Origin: an uncultured Acidilobus sp. JCHS
Lineage (GTDB): Archaea > Thermoproteota > Thermoprotei_A > Sulfolobales > Acidilobaceae
Direction of reading: 5' to 3'
NCBI GenBank assembly: GCA_000495735.1
Contig: AYMD01000002.1
Location: 323,278-387,277 of the forward strand
DNA length: 64,000 nt
The translations under genes were made by a program, and so were the position numbers. Shown in pieces: positions 40,419-49,276 of the stretch. The notes under the pieces were generated by a model. It was given only the letters and a program-made list of their open reading frames with translations. It searched no databases and was not told the origin of the DNA. Positions within the stretch are counted from its first letter, which is position 1; each line of letters begins with the position of its first letter.

Positions 40419-42476
40419 TTGCACTTAGTCAGGAGGCCAAGGCTTGGAAGGGCTAGGTTTGGCGAGCCCATAGTGGAGTTCAGCTATCCCTGGCCCCAGG
40501 GCGTTAAGCACCTCTATGTGGTGTCGGACTTCACCGCGTTCTTTCCAGGAAGGGTTGAGCTACGGCGCGTAGGGGACAGGGGCGTAGCCCAGGTGAGGGT
40601 GAGGGAGGGAACTTACAGGTACTTCTACGTCGACAGCTACTACAGGCCTTATGAGGACTACGAGGTAGAGGCTCACGAAGAGCTGGAGCTCTGGAAGTTC
40701 AAGGTGAGGGCATCAAGGCTTGAGGCAGGGCTCAGGGAGCTGAGGGAGGCCCGCAGGGAAGGAGGCGTCCACGGGGAGCTAATACTGCACGATGAGAGCT
40801 GGCCAAGCTACTTCTCAGGCTATGGCGGCCTCAGGGTCCTGAGGCTCTTCACCGTCAGGGGCGAGTTTGACGAGGTTTACGTCAGGGCGCTCACAGGGGA
40901 CGGGTGGAAGGAGTTTAGTGCAGAAAGGGTCCTAAGGGACGAGCTAAGGGACTACTTTGAGGCAAGGGTCCCCGGGCCTGATATCAAGGCTTACCTGTTC
41001 AGGCTAACGGACGGCAGAAGGGAATACTACTTCGGATTTGACGGCCTTGGCGACACAAAGCCCTGGTCCCCGCCCAGCCTAAGCGACGATATTCCCTGGT
41101 TCCTCGGCACGACTTACTACCAGGTCTTCGTGGACAGCTTCTACAGCTCAAGGGGGCCCTTGCCGCAGCTTAAGGAAAGGCCCAGGGAGAGGCTCGGGGG
41201 CGACCTTATAGGGCTGGCCCAGAAGCTTGACTACATAAGGGGACTTGGTATCGAGGCCATATACCTTACACCTATTTACAAGGCGGGCTCCTACCACAGG
41301 TATGATGTTATCGATCACCTCTCAGTAGACGATGAGTTAGGGGGGCTGGAGGCCTTCGAGCAACTAGTTTCAAGGGCTCACGAGCTCGACATGAAGGTGA
41401 TCCTTGACCTAGTTCCCCATCACAGCTCGCCTTGCGCGAGGGAGTTCGTGGAGCTACTTCATAGCAATGATATGGCTGGTTCATTTTCATCATGGTATCG
41501 CTTCCTAGAGGACGACTTAGAGGGACTGAGGAAGATATATGGAGAAGTCCTAAAGGAATACATCGCAAAGGGCTGTAGAGGGGGCCTCAGGCCCCAAGGG
41601 CTTCTGCCTCCCTATGAGACCTTTGCAGGCGTCTGGTCCATGGTCAAGCTGAATCACGGAAACAGGGCAGTCCTGGAGAGGTTCTGCCACATAGTTAGGG
41701 AGTGGCTTAGGAGGGGAGCCGACGGCTTTAGGATCGACGTAGCTCACGGGCTACCTGACGACTTCATGAAAGGCCTTTACGCCTGCGCCCAGGAGGGCGG
41801 GGAGAGGCCAGTCATAATGGAGATCATGGGCCTCGCCAGCTCTTACCCCCTGGGCGAGACGGCAAACTCCGCCATGAATTACGAGGCCTATGGAGCCATA
41901 TTGGACTTCCTCACGGGCAAGGCCTCTGCATGTGAGGCCGCCAGGAGGCTCAGCCTTGAGTACCTACGACTTCCCCTTGGCGTTGCGAACGCCATGTATA
42001 ACCTCGTTGGCAGTCATGATACACCCCGCATAGCTACGCTTCTCAAGGATTATGGCCTGGTTGAGCGGGCCTTTGCCATAGAGGTTTACGTATTTGGCTC
42101 ACCAAGCATTTACTACGGTGACGAGATAGGCATGAAGGGCGACCGCGACCCAGATAACAGGCTTCCCATGATATGGGATCCTGGACTTTGGGAGAAGGAG
42201 CTCCAGGAGTCCGTGGTCAGCCTCATGAAGCTTAGGGCCTCGCTTAAGCCTTTAAGGATTGGGACCTTCGAGGCAGACTGTGTTAACCCTGACACATTGA
42301 AGGTAGCCCGTGAATGGAGTGATGAGAAGGCCGTGGCCCTTGTCAGCAGGAGGAAGGCATATGTTGAGGAGGCCCTTAAGGAGACATCGTCAGCAGGCTG
42401 TCAGCCTATACTATCTAAAGGGCTTGACGGTCCTTATCTAGATGGGTACCTATTGGCTACATGTAAGAGGGCTTAG
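40419..42476 (+). CDS. GH13 alpha-amylase-family glycoside hydrolase (intracellular)
   Basis: Alpha-glucan hydrolase of 685 residues with an about 225-residue N-terminal beta-rich region, as in cyclomaltodextrinase/neopullulanase-type enzymes, then the TIM barrel. Conserved regions seen: DLVPHHSS (about 330), nucleophile Asp in GFRIDVAHG (about 435-443), acid Glu in VIMEIMG (about 465-471), and VGSHDTPR (about 529-536). No signal peptide, so it should act on stored or imported maltodextrin in the cytoplasm. Start TTG 40419. Its last base overlaps the in-frame region of the next gene, the phosphorylase, so one operon for glucan use. Confidence 0.9.
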   Translation: MHLVRRPRLGRARFGEPIVEFSYPWPQGVKHLYVVSDFTAFFPGRVELRRVGDRGVAQVRVREGTYRYFYVDSYYRPYEDYEVEAHEELELWKFKVRASRLEAGLRELREARREGGVHGELILHDESWPSYFSGYGGLRVLRLFTVRGEFDEVYVRALTGDGWKEFSAERVLRDELRDYFEARVPGPDIKAYLFRLTDGRREYYFGFDGLGDTKPWSPPSLSDDIPWFLGTTYYQVFVDSFYSSRGPLPQLKERPRERLGGDLIGLAQKLDYIRGLGIEAIYLTPIYKAGSYHRYDVIDHLSVDDELGGLEAFEQLVSRAHELDMKVILDLVPHHSSPCAREFVELLHSNDMAGSFSSWYRFLEDDLEGLRKIYGEVLKEYIAKGCRGGLRPQGLLPPYETFAGVWSMVKLNHGNRAVLERFCHIVREWLRRGADGFRIDVAHGLPDDFMKGLYACAQEGGERPVIMEIMGLASSYPLGETANSAMNYEAYGAILDFLTGKASACEAARRLSLEYLRLPLGVANAMYNLVGSHDTPRIATLLKDYGLVERAFAIEVYVFGSPSIYYGDEIGMKGDRDPDNRLPMIWDPGLWEKELQESVVSLMKLRASLKPLRIGTFEADCVNPDTLKVAREWSDEKAVALVSRRKAYVEEALKETSSAGCQPILSKGLDGPYLDGYLLATCKRA

Positions 42477-42523
42477 TGCTCAAAAATTTAATGACCCTCG
42501 CCCAGCCTTGTGAGGTGCCTACT

Positions 42524-44098
42524 ATGGATAAGGACGTGATAGTGTCAGTAACCCCCGAAATAGCCCTTGACGAACTTTACACGTACGCTGGCGGCCTTGG
42601 TGTCCTTGAGGGCGACAAGTTCTACGCTGCGGCCAGGCGCGGCCTCAGGTACTACGTGCTCACGCTCCTCTACAGGCACGGCTACGTCTCCTATACGTTT
42701 GATGAGGCAGGCAACCCGGCTTCTAAGCCCCAGGAGCACCCGCTCAGATTTGAGGACGTGTTGTTCCCTGAGCCCACCATGACCGTCAAGGTTCGTGGAG
42801 AAGACGTTATAGTGAGGCCATGGATTTATGAGAGGGGTAAGTCAAGGGTTGTGTTCTTCGAGGCGGAGTGCCCTTCATGGGCTAGGGCGCTGAGCGAAAG
42901 GACGTACATAGAGGGCGCCTATGACGAGAACATTTACAAATACGTTCTGCTAGCCAAGGCGTCGGCTGCTTACCTGAAGGACTACGTGGGCCTTGAGAGG
43001 ATAAGGCACATAGACCTGCAGGAGGCCTATACTGTCCTGTTGATGTTGGCCCTTCCAGAGTTTGAGAATTTCCGCTTCACAACGCACACGCCAGGTCCCT
43101 GGGGCCATCCTACCTATCCAACCCCTGTGCTGACAGAGGAGTTTGGCTATGGCCACCCAGAGCCCTTCGTCATGTTGACGGAGATAGGTATGCAGAAGGC
43201 TAAGGCCGTCTTCACGGTTTCAGCTAAACACGAGGAGATAACTAAGAAGACGTTCGCTAAGTACGAGTCCGTGATAACTCACGTCACGAACGGCGTTGAC
43301 TTAGACCGCTGGGTCCACCAATCGATAAGGTCTTTGCTAACAGACAAGGGGCTGAACGGGATAACAGAGGACGACCTCTGGAAGGCGCACCAGCAGGCGA
43401 AGAGGGACTTGCTAAACCTTGTCAGGGCCTATAAGGACGTCAGCGAGTCCTTCTTAGACAAGCCTGTCGTAGTGTGGCTCAGGCGTAACACGAGGTACAA
43501 GAGGCCCTATTTCATAGCCAGGTACATAGAGGAGAACGAGCCTAAGGACGTTCTCTTCGTGGTAGGCGGCAAGGCTCACCCGCGTGACTTAGATGGGCTG
43601 TCGTACATGAAGGCCTTCCACAGGCTTGCGAAGAAATACCCCAACGTCATTCATGTGTCAGACTATGACGTACCTAAGGCGAAGGTCCTGCAGCCAGGCG
43701 CTGACATACAGACCTTCACGCCGTTCTCGGGCTGGGAGGCCAGCGGCACCAGCTTCATGAAGTCCCTAGCCAACGGCGTCCCTGTCGTATCATCGAGAGA
43801 CGGCGCAGCGGTAGAGGTCATTCAGCACGGAGTCAACGGCTGGCTCTTCGGCCAGGACCTGAGGGAGCTGATAAACATATACACGGACCCCAAGGCCTCA
43901 GAGGTGGACGAGAAGGACTACGAGGAGTTCTCAAAGTACTTGGCTGAGGCGATAAACATCTATGGCTCTGACGAGTACAAGCGCATGTCACTTAACGCCA
44001 TTAGGACCTCCTACAGCTTTGTCGACATAAACAGGGTCCTCGAGGCCCTCTACTTCCCTAAGCAGCCTCAGCCCTCGAAGCCCCAAGCACAGCCTTAA
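42524..44098 (+). CDS. short alpha-glucan phosphorylase (GT35-like)
   Basis: Releases glucose-1-phosphate from glycogen or maltodextrin using pyridoxal phosphate. 524 residues from ATG 42524 (start preceded by GTGAGGTG; upstream GTG 42476 possible). Seen: TPEIALDELYTYAGGLGVLEGDKF (as YAGGLGVLEGDKF, about 21-33), a phosphorylase substrate-site pattern, and GWEASGTSFMKSLANGVPVV (about 402-421), equivalent to EASGTxNMKF with the PLP-binding Lys. It is much shorter than the 800-residue plant/animal enzymes, as in other archaea. Glycogen-synthase identity is less likely because EASGTSxMK is phosphorylase-specific. Convergent with the BtuF-like gene, 41 bp overlap. Confidence 0.82.
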   Translation: MDKDVIVSVTPEIALDELYTYAGGLGVLEGDKFYAAARRGLRYYVLTLLYRHGYVSYTFDEAGNPASKPQEHPLRFEDVLFPEPTMTVKVRGEDVIVRPWIYERGKSRVVFFEAECPSWARALSERTYIEGAYDENIYKYVLLAKASAAYLKDYVGLERIRHIDLQEAYTVLLMLALPEFENFRFTTHTPGPWGHPTYPTPVLTEEFGYGHPEPFVMLTEIGMQKAKAVFTVSAKHEEITKKTFAKYESVITHVTNGVDLDRWVHQSIRSLLTDKGLNGITEDDLWKAHQQAKRDLLNLVRAYKDVSESFLDKPVVVWLRRNTRYKRPYFIARYIEENEPKDVLFVVGGKAHPRDLDGLSYMKAFHRLAKKYPNVIHVSDYDVPKAKVLQPGADIQTFTPFSGWEASGTSFMKSLANGVPVVSSRDGAAVEVIQHGVNGWLFGQDLRELINIYTDPKASEVDEKDYEEFSKYLAEAINIYGSDEYKRMSLNAIRTSYSFVDINRVLEALYFPKQPQPSKPQAQP

Positions 44099-44900
44099 CC
44101 CTTTCAGCCATAGTTTTGGCGGCCTCAAAGAAGCTCGGTCCATAATGGGCTAAGCTGTCGTACTCCATTATGACGACCTTGCCCTCCCTAAGGGCCCTCA
44201 GGGAGCCCATACCCCTGGCCTCAAGGGACCTTCTCACGCTTTCTATCGACGCCTTCTCGCCCAGCTTCTGCTCATAAATTATAACGTCTGGGTCAAAGGC
44301 CTTCACCGCTTCAGGGCTGGGATTAATTACATAGGGTATACGCTGGCCCTCAAAGACATGAGAGGCCCCCATTAGCTTGAAGGCGTCCCCTATGTAGCTG
44401 TAGGCCCCAACGCTGACAGGACCCCCCAGATCAATCTCATAGTATAGCTTAACCCCCTTCAGGGCCCCCCTCAGCTCCATTAACCTGTCGAGAAGGGAGG
44501 ACGCGAGCTGCCTGGCCTTGTCAAGCTCGCCTACGACCATGCCTACCACTATAATGCCGTCAAGGATCCCGTAGACGCTGACCGGAAGCGGTATAGGGTA
44601 AACGACGTAACCCTTAGACTCTAGCTCCGCTATCCTCTCGCGCTGCGCCCCCGTGGTTACAAGTACCAGGTCGGGCCTCAGCTTTTCCAGCAGGCTATAG
44701 TTAACGTTAAGGTAAGCGCCTACCCGTGGCTTCTTTGACACCTGTGGGGGCTTGTCACAAAAGAAGCTCACGCCAACTACCCTCTCCTCAAGGCCAAGCA
44801 TGTAGAGCATTTCCGTTATCGCTGGGGCTAAGCTGACAATGCGCTCCGGTCTATCTGGCACTTCAACGCTTTTGCCCAGCACTTCGGAGTACAGCTTCAC
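44058..44900 (-). CDS. BtuF-like periplasmic-binding-fold protein lacking a signal peptide
   Basis: 280 residues with the cobalamin/iron-siderophore binding-protein fold. Seen: RIVSLAPAITEMLYMLGLEE (about 20-39), VGVSFFCDKPP, LEKLRPDLVLVTTG (about 71-84), SYIGDAFKLMGASHVFEG, and PEAVKAFDPDVIIYEQ. Extracellular relatives have a signal sequence or lipobox; this one starts MKLYSEVLGKSVEVPDRPE with no hydrophobic stretch, so it is probably cytoplasmic. It sits divergent to methylmalonyl-CoA mutase, a B12 enzyme, with MeaB downstream, suggesting a role in B12 handling. No permease or ATPase gene is adjacent. Start ATG 44900. Confidence 0.78.
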   Translation of the reverse strand: MKLYSEVLGKSVEVPDRPERIVSLAPAITEMLYMLGLEERVVGVSFFCDKPPQVSKKPRVGAYLNVNYSLLEKLRPDLVLVTTGAQRERIAELESKGYVVYPIPLPVSVYGILDGIIVVGMVVGELDKARQLASSLLDRLMELRGALKGVKLYYEIDLGGPVSVGAYSYIGDAFKLMGASHVFEGQRIPYVINPSPEAVKAFDPDVIIYEQKLGEKASIESVRRSLEARGMGSLRALREGKVVIMEYDSLAHYGPSFFEAAKTMAERVKAVLGASRAEAA

Positions 44901-44977
44901 GGGGTTTCGCCCAAGTCATAAGATTCAAAGACCTCTTAATAAGGGTTACAGTGTTATTGATCGTACACGTCAATGGA

Positions 44978-44985
44978 TTTAAAAA
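44978..44985 (+). promoter_or_regulatory. TATA box of the methylmalonyl-CoA mutase operon
   Basis: TTTAAAAA, predicted transcription start about 45008. GGTGGTGA at 45004-45011 lies 6 bp before GTG 45018 and would serve as ribosome binding site if the transcript begins just before it. Confidence 0.55.
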
Positions 44986-45017
44986 CTTTGAAGAGAGTTG
45001 GAAGGTGGTGACCTGAA

Positions 45018-46718
45018 GTGGGCGGACTTTTCAAAGACGACGAAGTCAAGAAGATAGAGGAGGCCGTTAAGAGATGGGAGCAGGAGACGTTACCTCAGTG
45101 GCTCCAAAGGATCCCAGAGAGGCAGGAGGAGTTCACTACGCTGAGCGACATACCTGTCAAGAGGGTCTACACGCCCTCTGACATCAAGGGCTTTGACTAC
45201 ATGGAGAGACTCGGCATGCCAGGCGAGTACCCGTTCACTAGGGGCATCCATGCAACGATGTACAGGGCCAGGCTGTGGACAATGAGGATGTTCAGCGGGT
45301 ACGGGGGCCCTGAGGAGACTAACAGGAGGCTGAAGTTCCTTATAGAGCACGGCGAGACGGGGCTCAGCCTGGCCTTTGATTACCCGACCCTGGTGGGCGT
45401 AGACCCTGATGACCCGATGGCGGAGGGCGAGGTAGGGATAGTCGGCGTCAGCGTGCCCACAGTAGTCGACATGGAGGTAATATTCGACGGCATTGACATG
45501 GGTAAGGTCACAACGAACATGACTATCAATCCCCCTGCGCCAGTCCTCCTGAGCTTCTACGTGGCCGTGGCGGAGAAGCAGGGCGTGCCGTACTCCCAGA
45601 TAGGGGGGACAACGCAGAACGACCCGCTGAAGGAGTTCATAGCCCAGAAGAGCTACGTCTTCCCGCCCGAGCCAGCCGTCAAGGTGGCCATGGACTTAAT
45701 CGAGTGGAGCGTGAAGAACCTGCCCCAGTGGAACCCCATCAGCATAAGCGGCTACCACATCAGGGAGGCCGGCTCCACGGCGGTTCAGGAGCTCGCTTTC
45801 ACCCTAGCTGACGGAATAGAGTACGTGAGGCAGCTTAAGGCCAGGGGGCTTGACGTCGATGAGTTCGCGCCTAGGCTGAGCTTCTTCTTCGACGCTCACA
45901 TAAACTTCTTTGAGGAGATAGCGAAGTTCCGCGCCGCAAGGAGGATGTGGGCGAAGATAATGAGGGAGTGGTTTGGCGCTAAGAAGCCGCGGAGCTGGTG
46001 GCTTAGGTTCCACACGCAGACCGCTGGCGTGTCGCTGACCGCCCAGCAGCCCTGGAACAACATAGTTAGAACGGCCATAGAGGCCCTCGCCGCGGTCCTT
46101 GGGGGAACGCAGAGCCTTCACACGAACAGCTTTGATGAGCCCTTCAGAGTGCCCAGCGAGTTCGCCGCCAAGATAGCGCTCAGGACGCAGCAGATCATAG
46201 CGTACGAGACAGGGATCGCTGACACCATAGACCCGCTGGCGGGCAGCTACTATGTGGAGTGGTTAACTGATGAGATGGAGGAGAGGGCGTGGAAGTATAT
46301 AGATAAAATAGAGCAGATGGGCGGCATGCTAGAGGCCGTCAAGAAGGGGTTCCCGCAGCGCGAGGTTGCCGACGCCGCGTACAAGTTCCAGAAGGACGTG
46401 GAGGAGGGCAGGAGGTTCATAGTGGGGGTAAACATATTTACTGAAAATGAGGTAGAGGATATCAGGAAGGTCCCCCTCCTGGAGTTCGACCAGGAGGAGA
46501 TAGAGAGGAGGCAGAAGCAGAGGATAGCCCAGATAAGGGCCTCAAGGGACGCTGAGAGGTGGAAGAGGAGCCTTGATGAGCTCAGGAAGGCCGCCGAGAG
46601 GGGCGACAACATAATGCCCTATGTGCTTCAGGCTGTCAAGGCGTACGCCACCCTTGGGGAAATAATGGGTGCACTCAAGGAGGTGTACGGAGTCTATGTT
46701 GAGCCTCCGATCTACTAA
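45018..46718 (+). CDS. mcmA1: methylmalonyl-CoA mutase, large (substrate-binding) subunit
   Basis: Isomerises L-methylmalonyl-CoA to succinyl-CoA with coenzyme B12. 566 residues, the TIM-barrel part only; the B12 domain is a separate gene as usual in archaea. Seen: [20 protein letters not shown] (as [16 protein letters not shown], about 74-89), [50 protein letters not shown] (about 198-209), [20 protein letters not shown] (as [14 protein letters not shown]), and [20 protein letters not shown]. Start GTG 45018. With the overlapping B12-binding subunit and MeaB it makes a complete propionate-degradation module. Confidence 0.96.
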   Translation: MGGLFKDDEVKKIEEAVKRWEQETLPQWLQRIPERQEEFTTLSDIPVKRVYTPSDIKGFDYMERLGMPGEYPFTRGIHATMYRARLWTMRMFSGYGGPEETNRRLKFLIEHGETGLSLAFDYPTLVGVDPDDPMAEGEVGIVGVSVPTVVDMEVIFDGIDMGKVTTNMTINPPAPVLLSFYVAVAEKQGVPYSQIGGTTQNDPLKEFIAQKSYVFPPEPAVKVAMDLIEWSVKNLPQWNPISISGYHIREAGSTAVQELAFTLADGIEYVRQLKARGLDVDEFAPRLSFFFDAHINFFEEIAKFRAARRMWAKIMREWFGAKKPRSWWLRFHTQTAGVSLTAQQPWNNIVRTAIEALAAVLGGTQSLHTNSFDEPFRVPSEFAAKIALRTQQIIAYETGIADTIDPLAGSYYVEWLTDEMEERAWKYIDKIEQMGGMLEAVKKGFPQREVADAAYKFQKDVEEGRRFIVGVNIFTENEVEDIRKVPLLEFDQEEIERRQKQRIAQIRASRDAERWKRSLDELRKAAERGDNIMPYVLQAVKAYATLGEIMGALKEVYGVYVEPPIY

Positions 46719-47136
46719 GGAGAGGCCATTTAAGGTCATAGTCGCAAAGCTCGGCCTTGACGGCCATGACAGGGGGGCCAAGGTCATAGCTAGGGCCTTA
46801 AAGGACGCGGGCTTTGAGGTAGTTTACACTGGGATAAGGCAGAGCCCTGAGCAGGTCGCTAGGGCAGCAGTAGAAGAGGACGCTGACGTGATAGGGGTCA
46901 GCATATTAAGCGGCGCTCACATACATCACGTCAAGGCCCTTATTGAGAAGCTGAGGGAGTTAGGCGCTGAGGACATACCTGTTGTCGTAGGGGGGACTAT
47001 ACCTGTAGTTGACGTAGAGGAGCTTAAGAAGATGGGCATCAGGGCGGTCTTCCTGCCTGGCGAGAGCCTGAGGAAGATAATTGACTTGGTTAGGAGGCTT
47101 GCCGAGGAGAAGAGGTCCACAGGCGCCAAGGGGTGA
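46696..47136 (+). CDS. mcmA2: methylmalonyl-CoA mutase, B12-binding subunit
   Basis: Cobalamin-binding Rossmann-like domain, 146 residues from ATG 46696. Motif [18 protein letters not shown] (about 18-35) holds the cobalt-ligating His (DxHxxG), then [15 protein letters not shown] and [19 protein letters not shown]. Its start lies inside the 3' end of the large-subunit gene (23-bp overlap in another frame), so translation is coupled. An upstream in-frame start at 46669 would add nine unrelated residues. Lacks the TIM-barrel, confirming a two-subunit mutase. Confidence 0.94.
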   Translation: MLSLRSTKERPFKVIVAKLGLDGHDRGAKVIARALKDAGFEVVYTGIRQSPEQVARAAVEEDADVIGVSILSGAHIHHVKALIEKLRELGAEDIPVVVGGTIPVVDVEELKKMGIRAVFLPGESLRKIIDLVRRLAEEKRSTGAKG

Positions 47137-47140
47137 GTAA

Positions 47141-48109
47141 ATGTCATCAGACCTCAGGACCCTCTTCAGCGAGGCGTTATCGGGTAACCTAAGGGCTATA
47201 GGAAGGCTTCTCACAGCCCTAGAGAACCCTTACGAGGTTCCACCCGAGGTATTTGATGAGATCATGGCAAGGGCTGGAAGGGCCCATGTTATAGGGGTTA
47301 CGGGGATCCCTGGGGCGGGCAAGAGCACGACAATATCGAGGCTGGTAAGGGAGTACAGACGTCAGGGCCTCAGGGTCGCGGTCATAGCCATCGACCCCAG
47401 CTCACCCCTGAGCGGAGGCGCGCTGCTAGGGGATAGGCTTAGGATGCAGGAGGACTCCAAGGACTCGGGGACGTTCATAAGGAGCGTTTCAACGAGGGGA
47501 CTAAAGGGAGGCCTTAGCCTGGCCGCCCTGGCCATGGTAGAGGCCTTTGACGCCTTGGGCTACGACAAGGTGATAGTGGAGACCGTTGGGGTAGGCCAGG
47601 TAGAAGTTGACGTTATGAGCGCTGTTCACACAGTCGTAGTTGTCACGATGCCCGGCGTGGGGGACGAGATCCAGGCGCTGAAGGCTGGCGTTATGGAGAT
47701 AGGCGACATCTATGTTCTGAACAAGAGCGACCTTCCAGACGCCCAGAAGGCCTATGAGTACCTGTCCTTCGCGCTTGACAAGGGGGAGCTGGGCGTCCAG
47801 GACTCCCAGTGGAGGCCTAAGCTCGTCAGGACGAGCGCTGTGATGGGCCAGGGCGTGAGCGATCTTGTAAATGCCATAGAGGAGCACCGCGACTATCTGC
47901 TGAAGGACAGCAAGTTCACGGCCAAGCTGGCGTCAAGAAGGATAACGCTGGTCAGGCTCATGGCTGAGAGGCTTTTGGCAAAAGGCGTTGAGGAGGCGAT
48001 GTCGCGGCTAGAGGGCAGAATCGCCGAGAACGCATTGAAGTCAAAGGGCCTCCTTAGCATCGTGAGGGACCTGGCTAAAGAGGCGTGCTCAGGGGCTCTC
48101 AGCCCTTGA
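47141..48109 (+). CDS. meaB: MeaB/ArgK-family GTPase, mutase chaperone
   Basis: G-protein chaperone that gates B12 loading and protects methylmalonyl-CoA mutase. 322 residues, full length. Seen: HVIGVTGIPGAGKSTTISRL with Walker A (about 46-65), VAVIAIDPSSPLSGGALLGDRLRM (as AIDPSSPLSGGALLGDRLRM, about 85-104), VIVETVGVGQVEVDVM (about 146), VLNKSDLPDA (about 190), and helical dimerisation arms at both ends. Start ATG 47141, 4 bp after the B12 subunit; third gene of the mcm operon. Converges on a hypothetical with 11-bp overlap. Confidence 0.95.
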   Translation: MSSDLRTLFSEALSGNLRAIGRLLTALENPYEVPPEVFDEIMARAGRAHVIGVTGIPGAGKSTTISRLVREYRRQGLRVAVIAIDPSSPLSGGALLGDRLRMQEDSKDSGTFIRSVSTRGLKGGLSLAALAMVEAFDALGYDKVIVETVGVGQVEVDVMSAVHTVVVVTMPGVGDEIQALKAGVMEIGDIYVLNKSDLPDAQKAYEYLSFALDKGELGVQDSQWRPKLVRTSAVMGQGVSDLVNAIEEHRDYLLKDSKFTAKLASRRITLVRLMAERLLAKGVEEAMSRLEGRIAENALKSKGLLSIVRDLAKEACSGALSP

Positions 48110-48497
48110 TTTGGGGTGTCCTCCCAGAGCTAATCACTCCCGCCCGGAATAAGGCGTTCACAAGCTCTACGAAGGCGTCATCAGCCGCCTCAAGATACCT
48201 AAGCAACTGGTTAGTGTCAGTGGCCCTAAGAACTAGGGGTTCAAGTCCCCCTATCCTCCTGTAGAGGGGTAAGAAGTTCTCGCCTAGGACGTCCCTTGGA
48301 ACAGTTATTATAAGGGACTTAAGGGAGCTGATATAGTTTAGGAGCCCCTTTTGAAGGGACCTGAAGTCGTAAGGGCTCGCGACGTCCTTCGAAACCTCGC
48401 TTCTGACCCTGGCCACATATGTAAGCCTTTCCTCGATCGAGCGAGCGTAAGATTCGCTCAACATGGAACCCCTTGATTCTTGGGCCTCAAGCTTCAT
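48099..48497 (-). CDS. hypothetical helical protein (132 aa)
   Basis: Unrecognised, mostly alpha-helical and soluble. Start ATG 48497 (MKLEAQESRGSMLSESYARS), with ATG 48464 as an alternative. Regions of note: SIEERLTYVARVRSEVSKDV (likely coiled-coil helix), LLNYISSLKSLIITVPRDVLG, and AADDAFVELVNALFRAG. No cysteine or metal motif. Divergent from ribosomal eS28 (start 48573). Function unknown; probably a crenarchaeal conserved protein. Confidence 0.6.
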   Translation of the reverse strand: MKLEAQESRGSMLSESYARSIEERLTYVARVRSEVSKDVASPYDFRSLQKGLLNYISSLKSLIITVPRDVLGENFLPLYRRIGGLEPLVLRATDTNQLLRYLEAADDAFVELVNALFRAGVISSGRTPQIKG

Positions 48498-48572
48498 TAG
48501 GTAGGGGAAACCCAGTGTTACGACTCTCAGCGTTTAAAAGCCCCTGTAACCCCTTCTGAGCGGAGACTAGGC

Positions 48573-48821
48573 ATGAGCTCTAAGGCTGAGGCTCAGCAGC
48601 CCTCGATCACAGAGGAGATAGGGTTCCCGGCTGAGGTGATACAGATACTTGGCAGAACAGGCGTCTCAGGCGAGGTTACGCAAGTCAGGGTAAGGGTGCT
48701 CGAGGGCAAGGACAAGGGGAGGATAATCACTAGGAACGTCATGGGCGCCGTGAGGGTTGGCGACATAATTATCCTTAGGGAGACGGAGAGGGAGGCCCGT
48801 AAGCTGTCAAAGAAGAGGTGA
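48573..48821 (+). CDS. rps28e: 30S ribosomal protein eS28
   Basis: Small-subunit ribosomal protein, 82 residues with a slightly extended N-terminus. Family sequence seen: [31 protein letters not shown] (as [20 protein letters not shown], about 22-41), then [30 protein letters not shown] (as [19 protein letters not shown]). It binds near the mRNA exit channel. Start ATG 48573. Only 4 bp separate it from the Pop5-like gene, so ribosome and RNase P components are co-transcribed here. Confidence 0.96.
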   Translation: MSSKAEAQQPSITEEIGFPAEVIQILGRTGVSGEVTQVRVRVLEGKDKGRIITRNVMGAVRVGDIIILRETEREARKLSKKR

Positions 48822-48825
48822 ATTC

Positions 48826-49275
48826 TTGTCAATACCTCTGCTCGTGGTCGTGGTGGCAGTTAGCGCTGCGGTCTCTCTGGCAGTCTCACTTATGATCGCG
48901 CTTCTGTTCAGCAGGCCTAAGGCCGGCCTGGCGGAGGCCTCCCCATGGAGTGCCGTCAAGAAGAGGGTCAGGAAAAGATATGTGGTCTTTGAGGTTGTAA
49001 CCTCCTCAGAAGTGTCAGAGGAGGACGTGAGGGCCGCAATAGAGGACTCCTTTAAGAGGCTCTTCGGCGAGGTAGGTTACGCCGGCGCTGAGCCGAAGCT
49101 TATATTTTATGACAAGGTCGCGAGGAGAGGCATACTCAGGGTGAGGTCGACTGGGCTACAGAACCTCATGGCGGCCTTGAGCGTTATCAGGAAGGTAGGG
49201 TCCGCGGAGGCTATGGTGGTGCCCTTAAGGACGTCTGGGACTATAAGGAAGGCAAGGAAGTACATATATCAGTGA
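48826..49275 (+). CDS. rnp2: RNase P protein component 2 (Pop5-like) with N-terminal membrane helix
   Basis: Protein subunit of archaeal RNase P, which trims tRNA 5' ends. 149 residues. The Pop5 domain covers about 42-145: VKKRVRKRYVVFEVVTSSEV, EDVRAAIEDSFKRLFGEVG, LIFYDKVARRGILRVRS, MAALSVIRKVG, MVVPLRTSGTIRKARKYI. Unusually, residues 3-29 (IPLLVVVVAVSAAVSLAVSL and on) form a strongly hydrophobic helix followed by a linker, so the protein should be membrane-tethered. Start TTG 48826 with GAGGTGA 5-6 bp upstream supports translation of the helix; an internal ATG 48892 would keep only part of it. Confidence 0.82.
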   Translation: MSIPLLVVVVAVSAAVSLAVSLMIALLFSRPKAGLAEASPWSAVKKRVRKRYVVFEVVTSSEVSEEDVRAAIEDSFKRLFGEVGYAGAEPKLIFYDKVARRGILRVRSTGLQNLMAALSVIRKVGSAEAMVVPLRTSGTIRKARKYIYQ

Positions 49276-49276
49276 C

